From NCBI GenBank assembly GCA_025966295.1, contig JAOPVD010000213.1, positions 1 to 19,403 on the forward strand: a stretch of 19,403 bases of DNA. The letters are read 5' to 3'. Origin of the DNA: Frankiales bacterium (GTDB taxonomy: Bacteria > Actinomycetota > Actinomycetes > Mycobacteriales > SCTD01). The first letter of the stretch is position 1, and each line of letters starts with the position of its first letter. Under the pieces are notes generated by a model that did no database searches, was not told where the DNA came from, and worked only from the letters and a program-made list of their open reading frames with translations. Shown here piece by piece: positions 13,653-19,403 of this stretch. A program made the position numbers and the translations under genes.

Positions 13653-14318
13653 GTGCACGTCGTGATCATGGGGTGCGGACGGGTCGGCTCGGCGCTCGCC
13701 AAGAGCCTGGAGTCGGCGGGCCACTCCGTCGCCATCATCGACCGGGATGCAGGCGCGTTCCGCCGCCTCCCCGCCGAGTTCAGCGGCCAGCGCGTGACCG
13801 GCATCGGCTTCGACCGCGACACCCTGGTCGAGGCCGGCATCGACAAGGCGGAGGCCTTCGCCGCGGTCAGCTCCGGCGACAACTCGAACATCATTGCCGC
13901 CCGGGTGGCCCGCGAGACCTTCGGCGTCGAGAACGTCGTGGCCCGGATCTACGACCCGCGCCGCGCCGAGGTCTACCAGAAGCTCGGCATCCCGACGGTC
14001 GCCACCGTGCGCTGGACCGCCGACCAGGTCATCCGCCGGCTGCTGCCCAGCGGGATGCTCAGCGAGTGGCGCGACCCGAGCGGCAACATCGTGCTCGCCG
14101 AGCTGGCCTACAACCCGGCCTGGGTCGGGCACAGGGTGAGCCGGCTCGAGGAGGAGTCCGGCGCCCGGGTGGCGCTGCTGACCCGCTTCGGCGAGGGCAT
14201 CCTGCCGGAGCGCGGCACGGTCGTGCAGGACGGCGACCTGGTCCACGTCATGATGCGGTGGGACCACCGCGACCAGGTCGAGCGGGTCTTCTCCGCCGGC
14301 CCGACCGAGGGGCACTAG
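13653..14318 (+). CDS. ceoB: TrkA family potassium uptake (RCK) protein, CeoB-like
   Basis: 221 residues from GTG 13653, with AAAGGGG 5 nt upstream. The Rossmann RCK_N domain begins HVVIMGCGRVGSALAKSL (G7, G9, G12) and has the acidic ribose-binding residue D30 in SVAIIDRD. A domain with TVRWTADQVIRRLLPSG links to the RCK_C part (about 140-215: LAELAYNPAWVGHRV, GARVALLTRFGEGILPERGTVVQDGDLVHVMM). TrkA proteins are cytoplasmic NAD(H)/nucleotide-binding gating subunits of K+ channels and transporters. A second TrkA gene follows after 2 bp, and no TrkH/TrkG membrane subunit is in the window. The divergent KimA-like permease is the only membrane partner visible. By order this is Rv2691 (ceoB). Confidence 0.92.
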   Translation: MHVVIMGCGRVGSALAKSLESAGHSVAIIDRDAGAFRRLPAEFSGQRVTGIGFDRDTLVEAGIDKAEAFAAVSSGDNSNIIAARVARETFGVENVVARIYDPRRAEVYQKLGIPTVATVRWTADQVIRRLLPSGMLSEWRDPSGNIVLAELAYNPAWVGHRVSRLEEESGARVALLTRFGEGILPERGTVVQDGDLVHVMMRWDHRDQVERVFSAGPTEGH

Positions 14319-14320
14319 TC

Positions 14321-14986
14321 ATGCGCGTCGCGATCGCCGGGGCCGGCAACGTCGGCCGCTCCATCGCCCTGGAGCTGCTGGAGAACGGCCACAGCGTGCT
14401 GCTCATCGAGCGCGAGCAGCGGGCCATGAAGGTCGCCTCCGTCCCCAACGCCGAGTGGCTGCTCGGCGACGCCTGCGAGATGGACTGCCTGGTGCAGGCC
14501 CGGCTGCAGGAGTGCGACGTGGTGGTCGCCTCCACCGGTGACGACAAGGTCAACCTGGTGGTCAGCCTGCTGGCCAAGACCGAGTTCGGCGTCGACCGCG
14601 TGGTCGCCCGCGTCAACCACCCCAAGAACGAGTGGCTGTTCAACGAGTCCTGGGGCGTCGACGTCTCGGTGTCCAGCCCCCGGCTGCTCGCCGCGGTCGT
14701 CGAGGAGGCGGTGAGCGTCGGCGACCTGGTGCGGCTGCTGACCTTCCGGCAGGGCCAGGCCAACCTGGTCGAGCTCACCCTCGCGCCCGACGCCGACCTG
14801 GTCGGCAAGCTGGTCGGCAGCATCAGCTGGCCGCAGGACAGCGCGCTGGTCGCCATCCTGCGCGAGGGCCGGGTCATCACGCCCTCCCCCGACGCCGCCC
14901 TGGAGGCCGGCGACGAGCTGCTGCTGGTCGCCACCTCCGAGGTCGAGGACGAGCTCGACGTCCTGCTGACCCGCTCCGCGCCCTAG
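14321..14986 (+). CDS. ceoC: TrkA family potassium uptake (RCK) protein, CeoC-like
   Basis: 221 residues from ATG 14321, exactly the length of its neighbour. RCK_N starts RVAIAGAGNVGRSIALELL (G7, G9, G12) with E30 in SVLLIERE at the ribose-binding position. Further motifs are LLGDACEMDCLVQA, DVVVASTGDDKVNLVVSLLAK and VVARVNHPKNEWLF. RCK_C (about 135-215) has VELTLAPDADLVGKLVGSI and GRVITPSPDAALEAGDELLLVA. GAGGGG just before the previous stop is a plausible ribosome binding site, and the 2-bp gap implies co-translation with the first TrkA, probably as a hetero-oligomer (inference). Its TAG stop and the TAG of the convergent DUF3159 gene share the palindrome CTAG. By order this is Rv2692 (ceoC). 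Confidence 0.92.
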   Translation: MRVAIAGAGNVGRSIALELLENGHSVLLIEREQRAMKVASVPNAEWLLGDACEMDCLVQARLQECDVVVASTGDDKVNLVVSLLAKTEFGVDRVVARVNHPKNEWLFNESWGVDVSVSSPRLLAAVVEEAVSVGDLVRLLTFRQGQANLVELTLAPDADLVGKLVGSISWPQDSALVAILREGRVITPSPDAALEAGDELLLVATSEVEDELDVLLTRSAP

Positions 14987-15636
14987 GCGCGCTCGGGCTC
15001 CGGCTCGGGCTCGGGGACCTCGGCGCGCTTGACCAGCGCCACGGTGAGCAGCGCCGAGCCGATGATGAGCGGCCACTTCACGGCGTTGATGACGATGAGG
15101 ACCACCAGGTTGTCCCGGTCCCGGTCGCCGACGGTGAGCAGCACGGTCGTCGCGACCGCCGCGCGGATGAAGAACGAGGCCGACCAGACGGCGGTGGCCA
15201 GCACACAGGCCCGGCGCAGCGGCTCGTACTCGCGCCACACCTTGTAGCGCGGGTCGATCGCCGCCAGGGCCAGCGCGATCGCCGGCCGGCCGGCGAGCAG
15301 CGAGACCAGGAAGGCCAGGCCGGAGCCGGCGGTGATGAGGATGCCGGGCAGGAAGAAGCCCTTGCCCGACCCGGTGCTGCGGGCGATCACGACCGCGAGG
15401 ACCAGCCCGAAGAAGCCGCTGAAGGCCTGCTGCAGCGGCTCGCCCCGCACCGAGCGGAGGGCCACGACGAGCAGCCCGGCGACGACCGCCGCCACGATGG
15501 CGCCGTTGAGCGAGGTCAGGAAGCGGGCGAGCACGAAGACCGTGGCCGGGACCGAGCTGTCGAGCAGCCCCTTCCAGCCGCCGAACACGGCGAGCAGCGA
15601 CTGGGTGGACAGCGGCGCGGCGGGCTGGTCAGCCAC
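14983..15636 (-). CDS. DUF3159 family integral membrane protein
   Basis: 217 residues from GTG 15636. After a soluble start (MADQPAAPLSTQSLLAVFGGWKGLLDSSVP) there are five or six hydrophobic segments, e.g. about 30-60, 75-86, 97-116, 145-169 and 176-202. Family-like stretches are GGWKGLLDSSVP, SGKGFFLPG, and DPRYKVWREYEPLRRAC in a cytoplasmic or interface loop. The end is an acidic EPEPEPE repeat. The function of DUF3159 is unknown. Its start overlaps the OB-fold gene's end by 8 nt, so the two are co-expressed. By order it matches Rv2693c. The 3' end overlaps the second trkA by 4 nt. Confidence 0.87.
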   Translation of the reverse strand: MADQPAAPLSTQSLLAVFGGWKGLLDSSVPATVFVLARFLTSLNGAIVAAVVAGLLVVALRSVRGEPLQQAFSGFFGLVLAVVIARSTGSGKGFFLPGILITAGSGLAFLVSLLAGRPAIALALAAIDPRYKVWREYEPLRRACVLATAVWSASFFIRAAVATTVLLTVGDRDRDNLVVLIVINAVKWPLIIGSALLTVALVKRAEVPEPEPEPERA

Positions 15637-16006
15637 CGACGGCTCGCAGCTCGTACTCGGGGTTGAACAGCGTCGGGGCGCCCTCGCGGCGGGTCAGCCG
15701 GCCGCGGGCCACCAGGGTGCGGCCCGGGTCGATGCCGCGGATGCGGCGGCGACCCAGCCAGACCAGCGTGACGGTGCCGGTGCCGTCGTAGAGCTCGGCC
15801 TCCAGCGTCGGGACACCGGCGAGCGGCCGGAGGACGACCGCGCGCAGCGTGCCCGCCACGCACACGGGCGCACCGACGGAGCACAGGTTGACGGCGACGG
15901 CGCCGGAGGAGGCGGCCTCGTGGCGCAGTTCGGCGTTGTCGACCTGCTCCTCGTCCGCGGTCAGGCGTTGGAGGGCCCGCTTGAAACGACCCGGCTCGTG
16001 TGCCAC
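15629..16006 (-). CDS. OB-fold nucleic-acid-binding domain protein
   Basis: 125 residues from GTG 16006. An N-terminal helix (FKRALQRLTADEEQVDNAELRHEA) leads into a five-stranded OB-fold pattern: GAPVCVAGTLRAVVLRP, PTLEAELYDGTGTVTLVWLGRR, RGIDPGRTLVARGRLTRREGAPTLFNPEYEL. The DGTG-x-V-x-L-x-W-L-G and I-x-GI-x-PG-x-x-L motifs resemble RecG/DnaE-type single-strand-binding OB folds. Binding to nucleic acid is inferred from fold only. The start is supported by TAGCAT 6 nt upstream (leaderless layout). It overlaps DUF3159 and matches Rv2694c by order. Confidence 0.87.
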   Translation of the reverse strand: MAHEPGRFKRALQRLTADEEQVDNAELRHEAASSGAVAVNLCSVGAPVCVAGTLRAVVLRPLAGVPTLEAELYDGTGTVTLVWLGRRRIRGIDPGRTLVARGRLTRREGAPTLFNPEYELRAVGG

Positions 16007-16012
16007 GACCTG

Positions 16013-16018
16013 ATGCTA
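16013..16018 (-). promoter_or_regulatory. -10 element of the OB-fold/DUF3159 operon (leaderless layout)
   Basis: TAGCAT on the minus strand, 6 nt before GTG 16006, in the 23-bp gap after the DUF3710 gene. It suggests that the OB-fold and DUF3159 genes can be transcribed separately from dut and DUF3710. No clear -35. Confidence 0.5.
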
Positions 16019-16029
16019 GTCCGCGAGCG

Positions 16030-16794
16030 CTACCGGGTCTCGGTGATCTCCGGCCCGCGCTCGGGCATCTGCAGCGAGCCGGTCTCGTCCTCGGCCGGCG
16101 GCTCGACCTGCATGGCCTCCGCGGGCAGCACCAGCGGCAGCGGGTCGCGGACCGCCATCGGGTCGCTGCCGCGCACCACCGCGACCTGCTTGAGGGCGGC
16201 CAGCAGCGGCGCGGCGGCCGCGTCGTCGACGGCACCCGGCCCGGTGATGAGACCGCGCAGGAACCAGCGCGGGCCGTCGAAGCCCACGAACCGGGCGGGC
16301 GCCAGCACGACGCCCTGGCCCGGCACCTCGGTGGGGACGGACGCGCGCAGCTCGACGCCGAGCAGGCCGTCGGCGTCCTCCGCCTGCCCGCCGCTGCCGG
16401 CGAGCGCCTCCCGGATCTCGGCGCGCACCTCGTCCCAGATGCCCTCGGTCTTGGGGGCGGCGAACGCGTTGACCTGCGCCGACGACTCGCCGTGCACCAG
16501 GGTGGCCGCGACGACCTCGCCCTCGGGGCTCACCTCGAGCCGCACGTCGATGTCGGGCAGCACCGGCACCAGCAGGCCGCCCAGGTCGAGCCGCGGGTTC
16601 TCCAGCTCGGGGGCGTCGGCGACGTCCCAGGGACCCTGCGGCCGGGCCATCGCCGCGGCCCGCTGCTCGCGCTCCTCGCGCTCCAGCTCGGCGAGCAGCA
16701 GTGCGTCCTCGGCCGCCCGGTCCTCCGGGTCGAGGTCGTCGACGAAGCCGTCCACCTCGGGCTCGACGTCCTTCTTGCGCCGTCCGAACGCCAC
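16030..16794 (-). CDS. DUF3710 family protein
   Basis: 254 residues from GTG 16794. A highly charged N-terminus (FGRRKKDVEPEVDGFVDDLDPEDRAAEDALLLAELEREEREQRAAA, likely helical) is followed by QGPWDVADAPELENPRLDLGGLLVPVLPDIDVRLEV, the start of the DUF3710 domain. EVVAATLVHGESSAQVNAFAAPKTEGIWDEVRAEI and RFVGFDGPRWFLRGLITGPGA continue it. There are no membrane helices. The family function is unknown. AGGAGG (16803-16808 on the minus strand), 8 nt upstream and inside the end of dut, fixes the start. Only one base separates it from the dut stop, so the pair is an operon. By order it matches Rv2696c. Confidence 0.9.
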   Translation of the reverse strand: MAFGRRKKDVEPEVDGFVDDLDPEDRAAEDALLLAELEREEREQRAAAMARPQGPWDVADAPELENPRLDLGGLLVPVLPDIDVRLEVSPEGEVVAATLVHGESSAQVNAFAAPKTEGIWDEVRAEIREALAGSGGQAEDADGLLGVELRASVPTEVPGQGVVLAPARFVGFDGPRWFLRGLITGPGAVDDAAAAPLLAALKQVAVVRGSDPMAVRDPLPLVLPAEAMQVEPPAEDETGSLQMPERGPEITETR

Positions 16795-16795
16795 G

Positions 16796-17254
16796 CTAGG
16801 AACCTCCTGCTGAGTAGCCGCCCGTGGACCCGTGCCCACCGGTGCCTCGTTCTGTGCCCGACAGCTCGTCGGTCTCGCGCCACACCACCCGCTCCACCCG
16901 CTGGACGACCAGCTGGGCGACCCGGTCGAGCCGGCGCAGGTGCACCGTCTCACGTGGGTCGTGGTTGACCAGGATGACCTGGATCTCCCCCCGGTACCCC
17001 GCATCGATCGTCCCAGGCGCGTTCACCAGCCCGACACCGTGGTGCGCCGCCAGGCCGGAGCGGGGGTGCACGAACCCGGCGTACCCCTCGGGGAGCGCCA
17101 GCGCGATGCCGGTGGGCAGGACGACCCGCTCGCCGGGCGCGACGTCGGCGTCGACCGTCGTCACCAGGTCGCAGCCGGCGTCGCCGGGCCGGGCGTACGC
17201 GGGCAGCGGCACGTCAGGGTCCAGCCGCTGTACGGCGACCTCGAGAGCGTCCAC
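16796..17254 (-). CDS. dut: deoxyuridine 5'-triphosphate nucleotidohydrolase (dUTPase)
   Basis: 152 residues from GTG 17254. It cleaves dUTP to dUMP and PPi, keeping uracil out of DNA and feeding dTMP synthesis; it works as a trimer. All five family motifs are present: I, PGDAGCDL (23-30); II, HPRSGLA (63-69); III, GTIDAGYRGEIQVIL (81-95) with catalytic D84 and uracil-site Y87; IV, RVAQLVVQRV (111-120); V, RGTGGHGSTG (136-145). Motif V has His where many dUTPases have Phe, as I recall for mycobacterial enzymes. The start follows TACGGT by 8 nt. It is divergent from an SDR gene through overlapping -10 elements and followed by DUF3710. By order it is Rv2697c. Confidence 0.97.
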   Translation of the reverse strand: MDALEVAVQRLDPDVPLPAYARPGDAGCDLVTTVDADVAPGERVVLPTGIALALPEGYAGFVHPRSGLAAHHGVGLVNAPGTIDAGYRGEIQVILVNHDPRETVHLRRLDRVAQLVVQRVERVVWRETDELSGTERGTGGHGSTGGYSAGGS

Positions 17255-17262
17255 GGGGCGAG

Positions 17263-17272
17263 ACCGTACCGT
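17263..17272. promoter_or_regulatory. bidirectional overlapping -10 elements of dut and the SDR gene
   Basis: ACCGTACCGT at 17263-17272 reads TACGGT on the minus strand (17263-17268), 8 nt before dut GTG 17254, and TACCGT on the plus strand (17267-17272), 6 nt before SDR ATG 17279. The two TANNNT hexamers share the central TA. The whole gap between the start codons is only 24 bp, so both mRNAs would be essentially leaderless and the two polymerases should exclude each other. Confidence 0.6.
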
Positions 17273-17278
17273 GGACCC

Positions 17279-18139
17279 ATGGCCAAGAGCGTGCTCGTGA
17301 CCGGGGCGAACAGCGGGATCGGGCTGGTGACCTGCCTGGAGCTGGCGGCGGCCGGCTGGGACGTGGTCGGGACGGCCCGCACCGCAGAGCGGGCCCAGCG
17401 GGCCCACGACCAGGCCGCGGAGCGGGGCCTGGAGCTGCGCACGGTGCTGCTCGACGTCGACGACAGCGCCTCCTGCGAGCGCGCGGTGGCCGAGGTGGAG
17501 GAGCTCACCGGCGGCCTGCACGCGCTGGTCAACAACGCCGGCTTCGCCCAGTCCGGGGCGGTCGAGGACATCGCCGACGACGCGGTCCGCGCCCAGCTCG
17601 AGACCAACGTCGTGGCGCCGATCCGGCTGGCCCGGCTGGTGCTGCCCGGCATGCGGGACCGGGGCGACGGCCGCATCGTCAACATCTCCTCGGTCGCCGG
17701 CCGGCTCTCGACCCCGCTGATGGGCTGGTACTGCGCCTCCAAGCACGCCCTCGAGGCCGTCACCGACGCGCTCCGGATGGAGGTCGAGGGCGACGGCGTC
17801 AAGGTCTCGCTCGTCGAGCCCGGGATGTTCGCCACCGACGTGTGGTCGGCGGCGCAGAGCGGCGGCTTCCCGCAGGCCTCGACCGCCCGCTACGCCGCCG
17901 CCTACGCCCGCGGCGAGGCGCTCGGCGCCCGCTCGCACAAGCTGCCCGACCCGGTCTGGGTGGCCCGGACGGTGCGGGTCGCGCTGACCAACCCGGTGCC
18001 GCTGGCCCGCTACGTCGTCGGCGCCGACGCGGTCGGCGGGATCCTGGCCGAGACGGTCCTGCCGACGGTCCTCACCGACTACGTCAAGGCGATCAGCACG
18101 GGGCTGCGCTCCCCGCTGCGGCTGCCGTTCCTGGGCTGA
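17279..18139 (+). CDS. short-chain dehydrogenase/reductase (SDR)
   Basis: 286 residues from ATG 17279. Classical SDR features are all present: the NAD(P) motif TGANSGIG (8-15), LLDVDD (57-62), NNAG (85-88), NISSVAG with the catalytic serine (137 or 138), and the YCASK catalytic pair Y151/K155, then VEPGMFATD. R34 after the second strand (GTART) hints at NADP(H) preference. The C-terminal extension (about 220-286), with AQSGG, PDPVWVARTVRVALTNPVPLARYVVGADA and a hydrophobic segment near ILAETVLPTVLTDYVKA, resembles SDRs acting on lipid or retinoid-type substrates, but the substrate is not predictable. It overlaps the DUF3093 gene by 1 nt. From memory this SDR is not part of the mycobacterial dut-Rv2698 arrangement. 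Confidence 0.9.
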   Translation: MAKSVLVTGANSGIGLVTCLELAAAGWDVVGTARTAERAQRAHDQAAERGLELRTVLLDVDDSASCERAVAEVEELTGGLHALVNNAGFAQSGAVEDIADDAVRAQLETNVVAPIRLARLVLPGMRDRGDGRIVNISSVAGRLSTPLMGWYCASKHALEAVTDALRMEVEGDGVKVSLVEPGMFATDVWSAAQSGGFPQASTARYAAAYARGEALGARSHKLPDPVWVARTVRVALTNPVPLARYVVGADAVGGILAETVLPTVLTDYVKAISTGLRSPLRLPFLG

Positions 18140-18588
18140 TGACGACGTTCCGCGAGGGGCTGCGCGTCCCGCTGTGGTGGTGGGCGATCGGGCTCGGCGT
18201 CGCCCTGGGGGCGGCGGCCGAGGTGCACCTGGGCGCCCCCGGGGTGCGCGCCTGGGTGCCCTACGTCGTCCTCCCGCTGCTGGCCGCCGCCGGCCTGCTG
18301 GCGCTGTCCCGGCACCGGGTGGTCGTCGCGGACGACGTGCTGGAGGTGCCGGGCGCGCGGGCGCCGCTGAGCGCGTTCGGGCCGCCGCAGGTGCTCGGCC
18401 GCGACGACCTGCGGCTCTGGCTCGGGCCGCGGGCGCAGCGTGACGCCTGGGTCCGGGTCAAGCCCTGGCTCAAGGGCGCGGTGCTGCTGCCGATGACCGA
18501 TCCTGAGGACGACACGCCGTACTGGCTGGTCGGGGTGCGCGACCCGGCTGGGCTGGCGGCGGCGGTCACCCGGGTGCCCCGGGCATAG
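18139..18588 (+). CDS. DUF3093 family membrane protein
   Basis: 149 residues from ATG 18139, which shares one base with the SDR stop (TGATGA). Two hydrophobic segments, LWWWAIGLGVALGAAAEVHLG (about 12-32) and VPYVVLPLLAAAGLLALS (about 40-57), are followed by a soluble domain starting HRVVVADDVLEVPGARAPLSAFG. That domain has the DUF3093 features AWVRVKPWLKGAVLLPMTDPEDDTPYWLVGVRDP. The function is unknown. In mycobacteria a DUF3093 gene (Rv2698) is divergent from dut as here, but without the intervening SDR. Confidence 0.88.
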   Translation: MTTFREGLRVPLWWWAIGLGVALGAAAEVHLGAPGVRAWVPYVVLPLLAAAGLLALSRHRVVVADDVLEVPGARAPLSAFGPPQVLGRDDLRLWLGPRAQRDAWVRVKPWLKGAVLLPMTDPEDDTPYWLVGVRDPAGLAAAVTRVPRA

Positions 18589-18616
18589 CCGGCAGCGCAA
18601 CGGGCAGCACCTGCTC

Positions 18617-18904
18617 ATGGCTGTAGCGAAGATCCTGTGGAAGGCCCTGGCGGTGACGTCCGGGATGCTGGCGGCGCGGGCGACGAAGGCCGCCCTGGAC
18701 AAGGGCTGGCGCAAGAAGGTCGGCGACGAGCCACCGCGCAACCCGGCCGCGCCCGGCACCGACTGGAAGGAGGCCGTCGTGTGGGCAGCCGCCTCCGGCA
18801 CCGCCCTCGCGCTGGCCAAGGTCGCCGCCACCAACGGCGCCGCCAAGGTCTGGCAGAAGACGACCGGCAACCTGCCTCCCGGGGTGGAGGAAGTCGGGGC
18901 CTAG
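18617..18904 (+). CDS. DUF4235 domain-containing small membrane protein
   Basis: 95 residues from ATG 18617. The pattern KILWKALAVTSGMLAARATKAALDKGWRKKVGDEPPRNP, then WKEAVVWAAASGTALALAKVAATNGAAKVWQKTTG, is the DUF4235 layout of two short hydrophobic helices around a basic, Pro-containing linker. The function is unknown. No strong ribosome binding site is visible; the gap to DUF3093 is 28 bp, so it may be in the same operon. Its TAG stop overlaps the -10 hexamer of the next gene. Confidence 0.87.
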   Translation: MAVAKILWKALAVTSGMLAARATKAALDKGWRKKVGDEPPRNPAAPGTDWKEAVVWAAASGTALALAKVAATNGAAKVWQKTTGNLPPGVEEVGA

Positions 18905-18907
18905 CCT
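18902..18907 (+). promoter_or_regulatory. -10 element of the amidase gene (leaderless layout)
   Basis: TAGCCT, whose first three bases are the DUF4235 stop codon, lies 7 nt before GTG 18915. No clear -35 was seen. Confidence 0.45.
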
Positions 18908-18914
18908 GCGCGGT

Positions 18915-19403
18915 GTGGACGACACCGACATCGCCTTCGCAGGGGTCAACGGCCAGCGCGCGCTGCTGAGGGACGGCACCGTCTCCAGCACCCAGTTGCT
19001 CGAAATCTCGCTGGCCCGCATCCGGCGGCTCGACCCGCAGATCGGCGCCTTCCGGACCCTGTTCGACACCGCCCGCGGCGAGGCCGAGGCGGCCGACGCC
19101 GCGATCGCCCGCGGCGAGGACCGGCCGCTGCTCGGGGTCCCGGTGGCGGTCAAGGACAACCTCGCGGTCGCCGGCCAGGCCCCGGCGCTCGGCACCGGCT
19201 CGCCGCAGCCGGTGGCCACCGAGGACGCCGAGATCGCCCGTCGGCTGCGGGCCGCCGGCGCGGTCCTCGTCGGCGCCACCCACCTGCCCGAGCTGGCGCT
19301 GTGGCCGTTCACCGAGAGCCAGACCTTCGGCGCGACCCGCAACCCGTGGGACCTCGACCGGACCGCCGGCGGCTCGTCCGGCGGCTCGGCCGCGGCGGTG
19401 GCG
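18915..19403 (+). CDS. amidase signature family enzyme (N-terminal part)
   Basis: 163 residues from GTG 18915, open at the window edge; full-length relatives are about 450-500 residues. The amidase signature is clear: DIAFAGVNGQRALLRDGTVSS at the N-terminus, LARIRRLDPQIGAF, the catalytic lysine in LLGVPVAVKDNLAVAG, DAEIARRLRAAGAVLVGATHLPELAL and the Ser-rich NPWDLDRTAGGSSGGSAAAVA with the cis-Ser of the Ser-cisSer-Lys triad. The nucleophilic serine lies beyond or near the edge. In GatA the equivalent text is typically SxLPGGSSGGSAAAVA; the N-terminal DGTVSSTQLLEISLARI and the location away from gatC/gatB argue for a general amidase. Substrate unknown. Confidence 0.9.
   Translation, partial: MDDTDIAFAGVNGQRALLRDGTVSSTQLLEISLARIRRLDPQIGAFRTLFDTARGEAEAADAAIARGEDRPLLGVPVAVKDNLAVAGQAPALGTGSPQPVATEDAEIARRLRAAGAVLVGATHLPELALWPFTESQTFGATRNPWDLDRTAGGSSGGSAAAVA

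Noticed and set aside
13562..13894. Upstream in-frame extension of the permease over the TrkA start (to 13894)
   Set aside because: It runs antisense through the first 240 bases of trkA, has no hydrophobic or family character, and KimA-like similarity begins shortly after GTG 13561.
1..19403. Long open frames on the opposite strands of most genes, and a search for tRNA, rRNA, CRISPR or riboswitch structures
   Set aside because: The opposing frames are G/C-bias shadows rich in Arg, Gly, Pro and Ala with no family motifs. Intergenic regions are under about 100 bp and show no RNA gene or CRISPR repeat pattern; no gap exceeds 300 bases.

Overview
The window is very G+C-rich (about 70-75% by eye) with strong third-codon-position G/C bias, frequent GTG starts and tightly packed, often overlapping genes. 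Gene content is actinobacterial: DUF3159, DUF3710, DUF3093 and DUF4235 proteins, a CeoB/CeoC-type TrkA pair, a mycobacterial-type dUTPase and an AbiEi-like nuclease. It is chromosomal DNA of a member of Actinomycetota; I cannot fix the genus. There are 23 protein genes (the first and last are cut by the window edges). I found no rRNA, tRNA, CRISPR or classical insertion sequence.

Layout. (1) 1-1866, plus: tail of an unknown gene, a Maf nucleotide pyrophosphatase and a tRNA-dihydrouridine synthase. (2) 1876-4180, minus: a conserved unknown gene followed by dxs (first step of the MEP isoprenoid pathway). (3) 4240-4806, plus: a possible stand-alone DICT-like sensory protein whose 3' end overlaps glpD antisense by 33 bp. 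(4) 4774-9216: glpD and a TetR regulator on minus, divergent from an alkyl-DHAP-synthase-like flavoprotein and a diacylglycerol-kinase-like lipid kinase. From memory this is the order of M. tuberculosis Rv2249c-Rv2252. A TGTGAC-type inverted repeat sits on the shared promoter. (5) 9217-10423: a nuclease gene (AbiEi-type winged helix plus PD-(D/E)XK/Vsr-like domain) flanked on each side by an ~83-bp imperfect palindromic element carrying inverted copies of TTGTCCCCTCGT. This is the most unusual structure in the window. (6) 10452-18588: a block matching, from memory, Rv2689c-Rv2698: TrmA-like RNA methyltransferase, KimA-like APC potassium permease, two TrkA (RCK) proteins, DUF3159, OB-fold protein, DUF3710, dut and DUF3093, here with an SDR gene next to DUF3093. 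(7) 18617-19403: a DUF4235 membrane protein and the start of an amidase.

How the genes may work together. The glpD/TetR/flavoprotein/lipid kinase cluster looks like a regulated glycerol-3-phosphate/DHAP/glycerolipid module. The KimA-like permease and the two RCK proteins look like a potassium uptake unit. The nuclease gene with its palindromes sits exactly at the junction of two blocks that are separate in M. tuberculosis, and it looks like an inserted or selfish cassette. Many transcription units begin with a TANNNT -10 hexamer 6-8 nt before the start codon, the layout expected for leaderless mRNAs.
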